Source: Citrobacter freundii
GTDB lineage: Bacteria; Bacteroidota; Bacteroidia; Chitinophagales; Chitinophagaceae
Length of the DNA stretch: 64,000 nucleotides
Reading direction: 5' to 3'
NCBI GenBank assembly: GCA_003243445.1
Contig: QFQQ01000009.1
Span: forward strand, 71,784 to 135,783
The position numbers were made by a program, and so were the translations under genes. Below, piece by piece: positions 53,235-60,946 of the stretch (positions within the stretch are counted from its first letter, which is position 1; every line of letters begins with the position of its first letter). The notes beneath the pieces were generated by a model. It did no database searches, was not told the origin of the DNA, and saw only the letters and a program-made list of their open reading frames with translations.

Positions 53235-53375
53235 GTATTCGATGTTGGATGCGCGATGATCGATGGTCGGGTGAGAATCATCAGAATAGCAAAGCCTCCC
53301 TGGTTGGGAGGCTCTGATTTATAAAACAATTTCTCGTATAAGCCGGTCATCGACCATCGCGCATCGAACATCGCT
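53235..53375. repeat. Family A inverted repeat, locus 7
   Basis: The left arm (53235-53275) and right arm (53343-53375) pair at about 27 of 32 positions. Both carry a GCGCGATG variant specific to this locus. The small hairpin at 53293-53313 lies in its loop. The right arm ends at the first base before the superoxide dismutase stop. Confidence 0.85.
53293..53313 (-). terminator. Hairpin downstream of superoxide dismutase gene
   Basis: AGCCTCCC pairs perfectly with GGGAGGCT around TGGTT, in the loop of the family A repeat. Only a short T-run (TTTG) follows on the minus strand, so terminator function is tentative. Confidence 0.5.
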
Positions 53376-54011
53376 TTACCTGATCACTCCACACCCAATC
53401 CTCGTTCCCGCATTCCCCGTCGGCTGTGTTTTGAAATCATCCACGCCGCCGTGAACGATCACGGCTTTGCCGATGATGTTGGAACTGGCCGGTCCGCCGA
53501 GTGTCCAGAGGTCGGTAGTGATCGTTATTTTGCCTTTGCCTTTGGCATCGAGTTTTACATTGCCGATATCGCCAAGGTGGAAGCTGCCTTCGCCCCATTT
53601 GCCATGTTGAGCTTTGGTGGGATTCCAGTGCCCATGGGCCATTTTGGCCGTATCGGCACAGTCCCCATGCTCATGAAGGTGAACGGCTACGCTTTTATTT
53701 GCCTTTTTAGGAACAGTGATCTCCAGTTCCAGTTTTACTTTTCCACCGGCTGTATCGAATTTAGCCAGGCCGGTTACTGTTGTATCAGGATAAGTACCGC
53801 TCAACGCGGCTTCGGCATGACCAGCCATTGGTGCATCGGCCATGGCCATAGTATCATGGCCGGAATGGCTTACTGAATCGGTTGGAGAAACGGTGGTTGT
53901 ACTGTCGGTTGTTTTACCGGAACTGCCTTCATTATTACAAGAGAGAATAGCCACAGATCCGATTGCCAGCGCAAGAAGCATGGCTCCCGGTCTGTAAAAA
54001 GAATGTTTCAT
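53376..54011 (-). CDS. Cu/Zn superoxide dismutase lipoprotein
   Basis: Protein of 211 aa. Lipoprotein signal (AILSCNN, Cys near 25), a His/Met/Ser-rich spacer (SHSGHDTMAMADAPMAGH, about 48-66) that may help load metal, then the SOD_Cu domain with ligands VHLHEHGDC, HGHWNP, QHGKWGEGSFHLGDIG, the electrostatic-loop HGGVDDF and the disulfide Cys in IGCGVIR. It should detoxify superoxide in the periplasm. ATG 54011 is used since it opens the lipoprotein signal. Single gene. Confidence 0.95.
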   Translation of the reverse strand: MKHSFYRPGAMLLALAIGSVAILSCNNEGSSGKTTDSTTTVSPTDSVSHSGHDTMAMADAPMAGHAEAALSGTYPDTTVTGLAKFDTAGGKVKLELEITVPKKANKSVAVHLHEHGDCADTAKMAHGHWNPTKAQHGKWGEGSFHLGDIGNVKLDAKGKGKITITTDLWTLGGPASSNIIGKAVIVHGGVDDFKTQPTGNAGTRIGCGVIR

Positions 54012-54118
54012 AAACGTTGATTTATTGGTGAGTGAAAAGTTCCGTGAGTGAGATGGCAAAGAAAGTTTGGTTTAAAAATTCAAATGTTCACAGTTGTCCA
54101 GAGACATTATGTCCGGCT

Positions 54119-54631
54119 TTAAAAGCTGATACCAGCCCGTAATCCCCAGAACGCATTTGTTACGCCGCTTTTTAACCAGGCTTCATATTTAGCTTGTACA
54201 TCAATACCCAATATCCGGATCCCGACACCGGGAGAAAGTATTAATGCGGAGCCGGATTGGCTGCCGGTGAAATTAGCTGCACCGCTTTCCATTTTAAGAT
54301 AGAACAATGGTGCTGGTCTGAACTTCAGGCCAGCTCTGAGCGGAAATGCTTTAAGGTTTGCGATCTCTGCAACACCGCCTTCGGGCACAGCTACCGTTTT
54401 ACCGTTGAACTGCATATAGCCGGCAGAACCGGTAATGCTGAGTTTTCCGGGAAGACGGATGTCGGCGAACAAACCTGCGCCATAACCCTGCTTGTGTGTG
54501 TCCTTGAGATCAGAAACAGGCATGCCCGTTTCCACATAAGGTCCTATTCCAAATCCTTTTAACTGTGCGGAGACCGGATTCGCGACGGTCAGCGTTATCG
54601 CCAATACAAACGCCGCAAGTATATATTTCAT
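54119..54631 (-). CDS. Small outer-membrane beta-barrel protein
   Basis: Protein of 170 aa with a signal peptide (about 1-22, VSAQ) and about eight amphipathic strands ending in Phe (LRAGISF), the layout of OMP_b-brl family barrels. No function is known. The second ATG (54631) is preferred because it gives the compact signal MKYILAAFVLAITL. Separated from the SOD gene by 107 bp. Confidence 0.8.
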   Translation of the reverse strand: MKYILAAFVLAITLTVANPVSAQLKGFGIGPYVETGMPVSDLKDTHKQGYGAGLFADIRLPGKLSITGSAGYMQFNGKTVAVPEGGVAEIANLKAFPLRAGLKFRPAPLFYLKMESGAANFTGSQSGSALILSPGVGIRILGIDVQAKYEAWLKSGVTNAFWGLRAGISF

Positions 54632-54820
54632 AAGGAGCAAATTTTATCAGGTTCTATGACAAACTCCCTGCCATTGCTTGCGGACAATAGTTCCGTGACC
54701 GCTTTGTTCACATTTTTCACAAAAATGTTTGAAAAAAACGGGGACTATTGCAATTCCAGGAGCTGATATCATCGTTATTCTCGCAAGTCCTGGTGACATG
54801 CTAACTGGTCTTTAATGCTG

Positions 54821-55276
54821 TTATCGCTTTATATTCTTTTCATACAGGCTGATCCAGGTTTTCACCGTCATTTTTTTTGTCAGCTCTCCGAGCAGCTTAT
54901 AGGGTATATGTTCGGGCTTTTTGAAACGTACGCAACTCTTTCCCATATCCAGCCTTGCTGAACTGTGTTTCGGATATTCTTCATTAAACCATTTCAGCAA
55001 TACAGGATCTGCATACAGGCCCCAGTGATAAAAGGCGATAAAGTTCTTCTGTGAAGCGATCGCCAGGAACGGCAGTGCCTGTTTCGGATCACAATGATAG
55101 CCGTCCGGGTAGATCGAATGCGGCACAACATATCCAAGCATTCCATAAGCCATCGTTTCTTCAAAGCCCTTCGGCAGATTCTTTACGACAGTGTCACGCA
55201 ATTTTGTTACAGCTTCAATGCGGTCGGCAGGAAGTTGTTTCAGGTATTGCGCAGGAGTCTTTGCGTCCGAGGTCAT
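54821..55276 (-). CDS. DUF1801 domain protein (YdhG-like)
   Basis: Protein of 151 aa. It shows the DUF1801 pattern: YLKQLPADRIEAVTKLRDTV, GFEETMAYGMLGYVVP, KNFIAFYHWGLY, GKSCVRFKKPEHIP. The fold is related to frataxin-like/YdhG proteins and its role is unclear. The frame is open 36 codons upstream, but these encode Thr-Ser-Glu repeats from a family B arm, so ATG 55276 is used. Confidence 0.88.
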   Translation of the reverse strand: MTSDAKTPAQYLKQLPADRIEAVTKLRDTVVKNLPKGFEETMAYGMLGYVVPHSIYPDGYHCDPKQALPFLAIASQKNFIAFYHWGLYADPVLLKWFNEEYPKHSSARLDMGKSCVRFKKPEHIPYKLLGELTKKMTVKTWISLYEKNIKR

Positions 55277-55291
55277 ACGGGGTGGGGTTTT

Positions 55292-55438
55292 AGAGGTTTC
55301 AGAAGTTTCAGAGGTTCCAGAGGTTCCAGGGGTTCGGGACTTAAAAGTTAGTAATATAGTTTCAGGTGCAAAAAGAATTTTCATTTTGGTAGATGCTGAA
55401 CTTCTGGAACTTCTGAAACCTCTGAAACCTCTGGAACT
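55292..55438. repeat. Family B inverted repeat, locus 3
   Basis: The left arm (55292-55330) of GGTTTCAGA/GGTTCCAGA units faces the right arm (about 55398-55438), 67 nt apart. It lies directly upstream of the DUF1801 start and would be part of its leader. Confidence 0.85.
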
Positions 55439-55670
55439 TTCCAGACCCTGCGGAACCGGGGCATAATTTGCCCACCGCCCGCTCGCTACCGCTTCCGCCG
55501 CGCTTTACATGTTCCGTGGAATGAGTTTTGCAACAGTTTGGTATAAGCCTACCACTCCACCGCCGATATTCAGAAAAGCCTCAACTGTTTTATTGACGAA
55601 AACAATCTTCCTGTCTCTCTTAATTGGCAACTGTTATCATTTATCTACCGTAACCTGTTAAACAAACTAT
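55439..55670. other. Intergenic region upstream of the OmpA-family gene
   Basis: About 230 bp after the family B arm. I see no gene or clear palindrome. It should contain the OmpA promoter, but no exact TANNTTTG is seen near the ATG (TATCATTT at about 55635 is the closest). Confidence 0.4.
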
Positions 55671-57023
55671 ATGAAAAAAAACCTATCGTTATCTTTCATT
55701 GGCTTGTGTCTGTCCGCCTGTGCGAACGCACAGGATTCGACGAACACGCCAGGTATTGGAGGAGGACTTATCGGCGCGGGCAATTATGCGCGGATCAAAA
55801 TAACTGACCGTGGCAATCTTCCTCTTGAATCAAAATGGAAATGGGGGTATGCAGCGGGTGTATACCTTAATTTTCCTTTAGGAAATGTTGTTTCAATAGA
55901 GCCGCAGGCTCTTTATTCTGCAGTAGGAACAAAGATCGAAACAAGCGGCAACGAGACCGCCAATCAGCAATTGAATTATCTTTCCGTTCCGCTGTTCATC
56001 AAATTTCATCTCGGAGAATATGTTGCGCTGGCTGTAGGTCCGCAGTTTGATTTTACGCTTAGCGCCAAAGAGAAAATTGCTGATATAGATAACAAGGATG
56101 ATTTCAAAAGCACAAGCATCGGCGCAACAGGTGGCATCGAATTTTTTCCCCGCGGACCTGTTACGATCTATGGACGTTACATGCATGGATTAACAAAGAT
56201 CGAGGAGCCGAGCACAACCGCCCCGTTCTATTACAATCAACTATTTCAGGCGGGACTGAAATTCAAACTGTTTGGCAACAAACGAAAACCTGCTCCCCCT
56301 CCACCACCGCCACCACCACCGCCGCCACCTGTTGACACAGATAATGATGGCATTGTCGATTCACTTGATAAATGCCCTACACAACCAGGTACGGCCAAAT
56401 ACAATGGTTGCCCGGTACCAGACAGTGATGGAGATGGTATCAATGATGAACAGGATAAATGTCCGCAACAAGCCGGTGTTGCGCGTTATGATGGTTGCCC
56501 TGTCCCCGATAGTGATGGTGACGGAATCAATGATGACCAGGATAAATGTCCGCAGGAAAAAGGCGTGGCGCAATACAACGGTTGCCCGATACCGGATTCC
56601 GATGGTGATGGTATTCCTGATCCGGAAGATAAATGTCCTGGCATTGCCGGTGTGCGCGAAAACGGCGGATGCCCTGCCATTCCGAAATTCAATGCAACGA
56701 GTATCCAGTTCGTAACGGGCAAAGCCACACTTACGACCGCATCGCTTCGCGAACTGACAGAGATCGTTGAATACATGAATCGTTATAAAGACATCAACCT
56801 GGAGATCGATGGCCACACAGACAACGTGGGTAAAGCCGCCTCCAACCAGGTACTTTCCGAAAAACGGGCTGAGTCTGTAAAAGCCGCCCTCATCAAACGC
56901 GGCATTGCCAGCGAAAGACTGATCGCAAAGGGCTTCGGTATGGATCAGCCGATCGAAGACAATGGCACGGCTGCGGGAAGAGCGAGGAATAGAAGGGTGG
57001 AGTTTAAGTTTTCGACGCAGTAA
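55671..57023 (+). CDS. OmpA-family protein with beta-barrel, TSP3-like repeats and peptidoglycan-binding domain
   Basis: Protein of 450 aa. Signal peptide (about 1-20), N-terminal outer-membrane barrel (about 25-205), a run of about 11 Pro, then four thrombospondin type 3-like calcium repeats (PDSDGDGI-[NP]D-x-x-DKCP, about 222-335), and the OmpA C-terminal domain (about 345-450) with IDGHTDNVG, LSEKRAESVKAAL and ARNRRVEFK. It links the outer membrane to peptidoglycan. Single gene, with a strong hairpin about 40 nt past the stop. Confidence 0.95.
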   Translation: MKKNLSLSFIGLCLSACANAQDSTNTPGIGGGLIGAGNYARIKITDRGNLPLESKWKWGYAAGVYLNFPLGNVVSIEPQALYSAVGTKIETSGNETANQQLNYLSVPLFIKFHLGEYVALAVGPQFDFTLSAKEKIADIDNKDDFKSTSIGATGGIEFFPRGPVTIYGRYMHGLTKIEEPSTTAPFYYNQLFQAGLKFKLFGNKRKPAPPPPPPPPPPPPVDTDNDGIVDSLDKCPTQPGTAKYNGCPVPDSDGDGINDEQDKCPQQAGVARYDGCPVPDSDGDGINDDQDKCPQEKGVAQYNGCPIPDSDGDGIPDPEDKCPGIAGVRENGGCPAIPKFNATSIQFVTGKATLTTASLRELTEIVEYMNRYKDINLEIDGHTDNVGKAASNQVLSEKRAESVKAALIKRGIASERLIAKGFGMDQPIEDNGTAAGRARNRRVEFKFSTQ

Positions 57024-57032
57024 GAGAAAGAA

Positions 57033-57246
57033 AAAGGTTCCAGAGGTTCCAAAAGTTCCAGAGGTTTCAAAGGTTGCCACCGTATTCGAAGTACGGTGGC
57101 AACTTTTGAAACCTTTTTCGATTCCAGGATCCAGGGGTTCAGTCCGGATCCCTGATGAGGTAAAATGTATCTACGTCTGTAAAGACTCATTCAAGGCGCG
57201 GTAGCAACTTCTGGAACCGCTGAAACCGTTGGAACCTCTGGAACTT
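57033..57246. repeat. Family B inverted repeat, locus 4, with nested hairpin
   Basis: The left arm (57033-57080) pairs with the far arm (57201-57246), and its inner part (57062-57084) also pairs with 57092-57114 over 23 bp with one mismatch and a 7-nt loop. The inner hairpin ends in TTTTT and may be the terminator of the OmpA gene. The two pairings are mutually exclusive. Confidence 0.85.
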
Positions 57247-57263
57247 ACAAGACCTCCGGCGCC

Positions 57264-57295
57264 TTGAGCAATTAGTCAGAATATCCTTACCTTCA
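57264..57295 (+). promoter_or_regulatory. Promoter of the amidohydrolase-SnoaL gene
   Basis: TTG (57264-57266), a 21-nt spacer and TACCTTCA (57288-57295, two bases off TANNTTTG) lie 15 nt before the ATG. Confidence 0.4.
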
Positions 57296-57309
57296 AACAA
57301 ACTACTGCA

Positions 57310-59031
57310 ATGCGATACTTTCTCACACTGATCCTCTTATCATTTACATTTTATTCCCACGCGCAGATCCTGATCCGCAATACCAATGTGGTGGATGTGG
57401 AAAAGAGAAAGATCCTTGCCGGTTACAGCGTGGTAGTGCAGGATGGAAAGATCATTTCAGTAGATAAAGACCGTCAATACAAACTGGCACCCGGTACTAC
57501 CGTGATCGATGGTACCGGCAAATACCTGATCCCTGGCCTGGTGGATGCCCACGTGCACTTTTTCCAGAATGGCGGTATTTTCACGAGGCCGGACGCGATC
57601 GATCTGCGCAAGTATCATCCTTATAATGAAGAATTGAAATGGACACATAATAACATGGAGGATTACCTGCGCCGTTATACAAGTGCCGGTATTACCACGG
57701 TGATAGATGTAGGATCAAGTTTTAATTTCCTTACACAGCGTGATTCGTTTACCAGCAAAACCTACGCGCCGGATATATACATGACCGGTCCATTGCTTAC
57801 AACCTATATTCCACCAGCATTCAAAGGATTGGAGAAGGAAAGCCCGTTCATTGAAATGACTTCTGAAGAAACAACACGCCAGGGTGTGCGTGATCAATTG
57901 CCTTATAAACCTGATTTTATCAAGATCTGGTATATCGTTCTTGATAAGGACAAAGAAGCCGGCGCACGCAAAAATCTTCCGCTTGTACAGGCCGCGATCG
58001 ATGAAGCGCATAAGAATAACCTCCGCGTGGCAGTGCATTCAACAGAGAAGATCACGGCGCAACTGGCGGTGGAAGCCGGTGCAGATTATCTCGTGCATAG
58101 TGTTGATGATCCGATTGATGATAATTTTGTTCAATTATTAAAAAAGAAAGGAACGGTCCTCTGCCCTACGCTTATCGTTGCTGACGGATACAGCAGTTCA
58201 TTTGGCCATATGTATAAATTTACCAGTGATGAATTGCAGCTATCAAATCCAACCAACGTCGCAAGCATCCTGGATTTTCCCTGGCCGGATACTGCATTGG
58301 GCAAACGTTATGTACAGGCTCTTTCAAGACCGGACCGCGTGGCACAGATAAAAAGCGAGGATTCGATCCTTGCGTCCAACCTGAAAAAACTGGTAGCTGC
58401 CGGTGTGATCATTGCAGCCGGCACGGATGCCGGTAATATCGGCACACAGCATGTCGGCTCCTATTTCCCTGAACTAAAAGCCATGCTGGATGCGGGTTGC
58501 TCCACCTGGGATATTTTACAGGCAGCAACCATCAATGGAGCGAAAGCGCTGAATAAGCAGGCCGAATGGGGAAGTATTGCCAAAAATAAACAGGCCGATC
58601 TTGTGCTGCTTAATTCAAACCCTGTTGAATCACTGGATAATTTAAGAAAGATCGATTGGGTGATCAATAAAGGAGTGGCGCTGAAGCCCGACTCGCTGGT
58701 GATCAGTACTCCGGAAATGCTGGCGCAGCAACAACTCAATGCTTACAATGCCCATGATCTCGACGCATTCCTTGCTCCGTATGCGGAGGATGTGGAGATC
58801 TACACGTTTCCCAATAAACTGGATACAAAAGGAAAAGAAGCGATGCGGAAGAATTACCAGTTCGTTACCCGTACGCCGGGGCTTTATTGCAGGTTGCTCA
58901 ACCGGATAGTACAGGGCAATATGGTGATCGATCACGAGGAGATCTATATTACCGGCCGCGCACCATTCAGAGGCGTTGCGGTATATGTGATCGAGAAAGG
59001 AAAGATCGCAAAGGTTTACTTTCCAGAGTGA
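57310..59031 (+). CDS. Secreted amidohydrolase fused to a SnoaL-like domain
   Basis: Protein of 573 aa. Signal peptide (about 1-18, SHAQ), amidohydrolase domain (about 19-455) with metal ligands HVH (GLVDAHVHF), Lys in DFIKIWYI, His in RVAVHST, His in YLVHSVDD and Asp in AAGTDAGN, followed by a SnoaL/NTF2-like domain (about 460-573, QLNAYNAHDLDAFLAPYAEDVEI-type start). NTF2-like domains can bind small molecules, so this one may gate or bind the substrate. The substrate is unknown. Confidence 0.9.
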   Translation: MRYFLTLILLSFTFYSHAQILIRNTNVVDVEKRKILAGYSVVVQDGKIISVDKDRQYKLAPGTTVIDGTGKYLIPGLVDAHVHFFQNGGIFTRPDAIDLRKYHPYNEELKWTHNNMEDYLRRYTSAGITTVIDVGSSFNFLTQRDSFTSKTYAPDIYMTGPLLTTYIPPAFKGLEKESPFIEMTSEETTRQGVRDQLPYKPDFIKIWYIVLDKDKEAGARKNLPLVQAAIDEAHKNNLRVAVHSTEKITAQLAVEAGADYLVHSVDDPIDDNFVQLLKKKGTVLCPTLIVADGYSSSFGHMYKFTSDELQLSNPTNVASILDFPWPDTALGKRYVQALSRPDRVAQIKSEDSILASNLKKLVAAGVIIAAGTDAGNIGTQHVGSYFPELKAMLDAGCSTWDILQAATINGAKALNKQAEWGSIAKNKQADLVLLNSNPVESLDNLRKIDWVINKGVALKPDSLVISTPEMLAQQQLNAYNAHDLDAFLAPYAEDVEIYTFPNKLDTKGKEAMRKNYQFVTRTPGLYCRLLNRIVQGNMVIDHEEIYITGRAPFRGVAVYVIEKGKIAKVYFPE

Positions 59032-59080
59032 TCAGAAGGCATTGAAAGCTGTTCGGATCTCACGCTAAAAACTAACGATT

Positions 59081-59560
59081 ATGACAGCCAATCCCCGCGG
59101 CCCCGGCGGAGCCATCCTTAAAGCATGGCTTATTGCCGGCACGATGGATATTCTTTCAGCTTTCATCAAGTTCATACTAGAAGGAAAAACGAATGTGGAA
59201 GTGATCCTCAAATATATTGCTTCAGGCTTGTTGGGAACATCAGCGATGCGGGGCGGTGCAGGTACTGCTGCATTCGGGTTGTTTCTTCATTATGTGATCG
59301 CACTTATTTTTACTGTTATTCTTTTCTTTTTATACGGAAAACTGAAACTGATACGCTTTAACCCGGTATTGATCGGGATTTTATATGGCATATTTACATG
59401 GCTGGTGATGAACCTGGTCGTTGTGCCCTACAGTAAAGTGCCGAGACCACCGGGGCCATTCAACTGGCCCCAGGCCGTTATTGCCGCGTTAATATTGATC
59501 GTTTGTATTGGCCTCCCCGTTTCTTTGATCGCCAGGAAATATTATCTTTATAAAAAATAA
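59081..59560 (+). CDS. Four-helix inner-membrane protein (YagU/DUF1440-like)
   Basis: Protein of 159 aa with four hydrophobic segments (about 13-32, 66-86, 95-114, 130-150) and a Pro-rich loop (SKVPRPPGPFNWPQ). It resembles YagU-type proteins linked in E. coli to acid tolerance, but I cannot claim that function. It starts 49 bp after the amidohydrolase and 6 bp before a 51-aa gene, so the three may be co-transcribed. Confidence 0.8.
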   Translation: MTANPRGPGGAILKAWLIAGTMDILSAFIKFILEGKTNVEVILKYIASGLLGTSAMRGGAGTAAFGLFLHYVIALIFTVILFFLYGKLKLIRFNPVLIGILYGIFTWLVMNLVVVPYSKVPRPPGPFNWPQAVIAALILIVCIGLPVSLIARKYYLYKK

Positions 59561-59566
59561 ATACCT

Positions 59567-59722
59567 ATGTCACTACTGAATCAGAAAAATAGCAAGGATA
59601 AAAAGAAGGATAATAAGAAGACAGGTCCAGCGGCCGGCGGCCAGGGATCAAAATTTATCCAGAAGCCGAAAACAGGTTTTGTGAGCAAACAATCCAATAC
59701 AGGATCTCAACGGGGAAGCTGA
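59567..59722 (+). CDS. 51-aa basic, disordered protein
   Basis: ATG 59567 to TGA 59720-59722. The product is rich in Lys, Gly, Gln and Ser (MSLLNQKNSKDKKKDNKK... then GSKFIQKPKTG) with no hydrophobic core, so it is probably unstructured and nucleic-acid-binding (inference). Support comes from the tight 6-bp spacing after the membrane protein gene and a composition similar to short Bacteroidota proteins that begin MS-LNQK and end in RGS. Function unknown. Confidence 0.7.
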   Translation: MSLLNQKNSKDKKKDNKKTGPAAGGQGSKFIQKPKTGFVSKQSNTGSQRGS

Positions 59723-59765
59723 CCGAGGCCCGATGAACAGTTTTCTGGTTTTATCAATTCCATAA

Positions 59766-59815
59766 GTTTCAAAGGTTCCATAACTCAGGCAACTGACCTA
59801 TGGGACCTTTGAAAC
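59766..59815. repeat. Family B short hairpin, locus 5
   Basis: 59766-59782 and 59799-59815 are 17-nt complements with one mismatch and a 16-nt loop. It sits between the convergent 51-aa gene and DUF2141 gene and may act as a transcript end. Confidence 0.75.
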
Positions 59816-59847
59816 TCCTGGAACGTTCTGAACAGTTATCATTATCC

Positions 59848-60273
59848 TTATCCTTTAAGTTTAATGGAGATTTTCTGCTCATTCTCCCCCACCCTGAACG
59901 CCGATTCTTCAAACGTGGCAGCCCTTGTGAGCGGGTATTTATTATTGGAGAAACCATACTTTTCTTTGGGAATACCGAGCATATTCGTATCGATCTTTCC
60001 ATTGTCGTTTTTATCAAGAAAGATGGCAACCGCATAGGTGCCGGGCGGAACGTTTTCAAACACTACTTCCACAGCATCTTTTCCTTCCACTTCCACGATC
60101 TTTTGCAGGACGGCCTTGTCCGACTTCCTGAACTCACCGGCAGATCTATACCAGCCGATATAAAGTTTGCCCTTGATCTTTTCGAGATTGCTTATTTCCA
60201 GTACTTGTTTGCTGTTAGGTGGTTGGAACGAGAATAACGGGATCAGGAAGGCGATGAGAAGGAGATTTTTCAT
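59848..60273 (-). CDS. Exported DUF2141 protein
   Basis: Protein of 141 aa with a signal peptide (about 1-17). The DUF2141 beta-sandwich is recognised by LEISNLEKIKGKLYIGWY, FENVPPGTYAVAIFLDKNDNGKIDTN, and GIPKEKYGFSNN. The DKNDNGK loop is acidic and may bind calcium. Function unknown. It is divergent from the META gene across a 718-bp repeat-filled gap. Confidence 0.9.
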   Translation of the reverse strand: MKNLLLIAFLIPLFSFQPPNSKQVLEISNLEKIKGKLYIGWYRSAGEFRKSDKAVLQKIVEVEGKDAVEVVFENVPPGTYAVAIFLDKNDNGKIDTNMLGIPKEKYGFSNNKYPLTRAATFEESAFRVGENEQKISIKLKG

Positions 60274-60431
60274 GCTTCGAATTTAGGATATATAGGTAAG
60301 ACCGGTGCAGTATAAGTGAGTTGATGCGGATTTAAATGATGTTATGGGGCGTATTATATTTGGTGAATTTATAACAGCGGCCTATTGGGAAGATGTTCTT
60401 GGATCGCTTATAGATCGCGCATTACTCACCC

Positions 60432-60946
60432 GCAATTAAAATTCAACGTTGTTTGGTTAAGGAGCAAAGAGTTTGTTATCCCGGCCGGACGACCTAACGT
60501 TTGATGCAGCTTTAAAGCTGCCAGAGGCGGGATCTCCTCAATTGAGCTTCAGTGCACCCACAACTTTGCCTGGCGTAAGGTTCCGCGGATTTCGCAGATT
60601 TGTCTTTCCTGCTATCGAAATATCATTTTATAACGGGAAAGTTTACGTGTCAGCATGCGCGGATTACGCAGATGACAGTCTGTTATTAGAAACCAATCTG
60701 CGAATCTGCGTAGCCAATAGAGAGCCGGACCCGCAGTAGGGATATTTCTCATTAATGGCGAGGATAAATCTGCGAAATCCGCGGGAACCTTACGCCATTC
60801 GAATTGCTGAAAAGATGTGGGTATACGGTAGCACAATCGAGGAGATCCCGCCTCTGGCAGCTTTAAATCTGCATCAAACGTTAGGTCGTCCGGCCGGGAT
60901 GACAAACTCTTTGCTCCTTAACTAAACAACGTTGAATTTTAATTGC
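60432..60946. repeat. Nested palindromic element with 113-nt arms
   Basis: Outer arms 60432-60544 and 60834-60946 are 113 nt each and differ at only four positions, 289 nt apart. Inside lie the family D arms (60571-60601 and 60766-60797). No convincing gene is present: the two longest frames in it (60473-60739 plus, 60612-60905 minus) encode the same SRPDDLTFDA start because they read the two arms. It fills the gap between the DUF2141 and META genes. Confidence 0.92.
60571..60797 (+). repeat. Family D palindromic element, 60-kb copy
   Basis: Arms 60571-60601 and 60766-60797 (TGGCGTAAGGTTCC-GCGGATTTCGCAGATTT) differ by one inserted C. A third, inner pair of GCGGATTACGCAGAT type lies near 60657-60673 and 60693-60713. 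The left half and loop align with the 38-kb copy. The right half is about 70 nt longer. Confidence 0.88.

Noticed and set aside
60473..60905. Two frames of 88 and 97 codons inside the nested palindrome
   Set aside because: Both begin with the same SRPDDLTFDA peptide because they read the two inverted arms. This is symmetry, not coding conservation.
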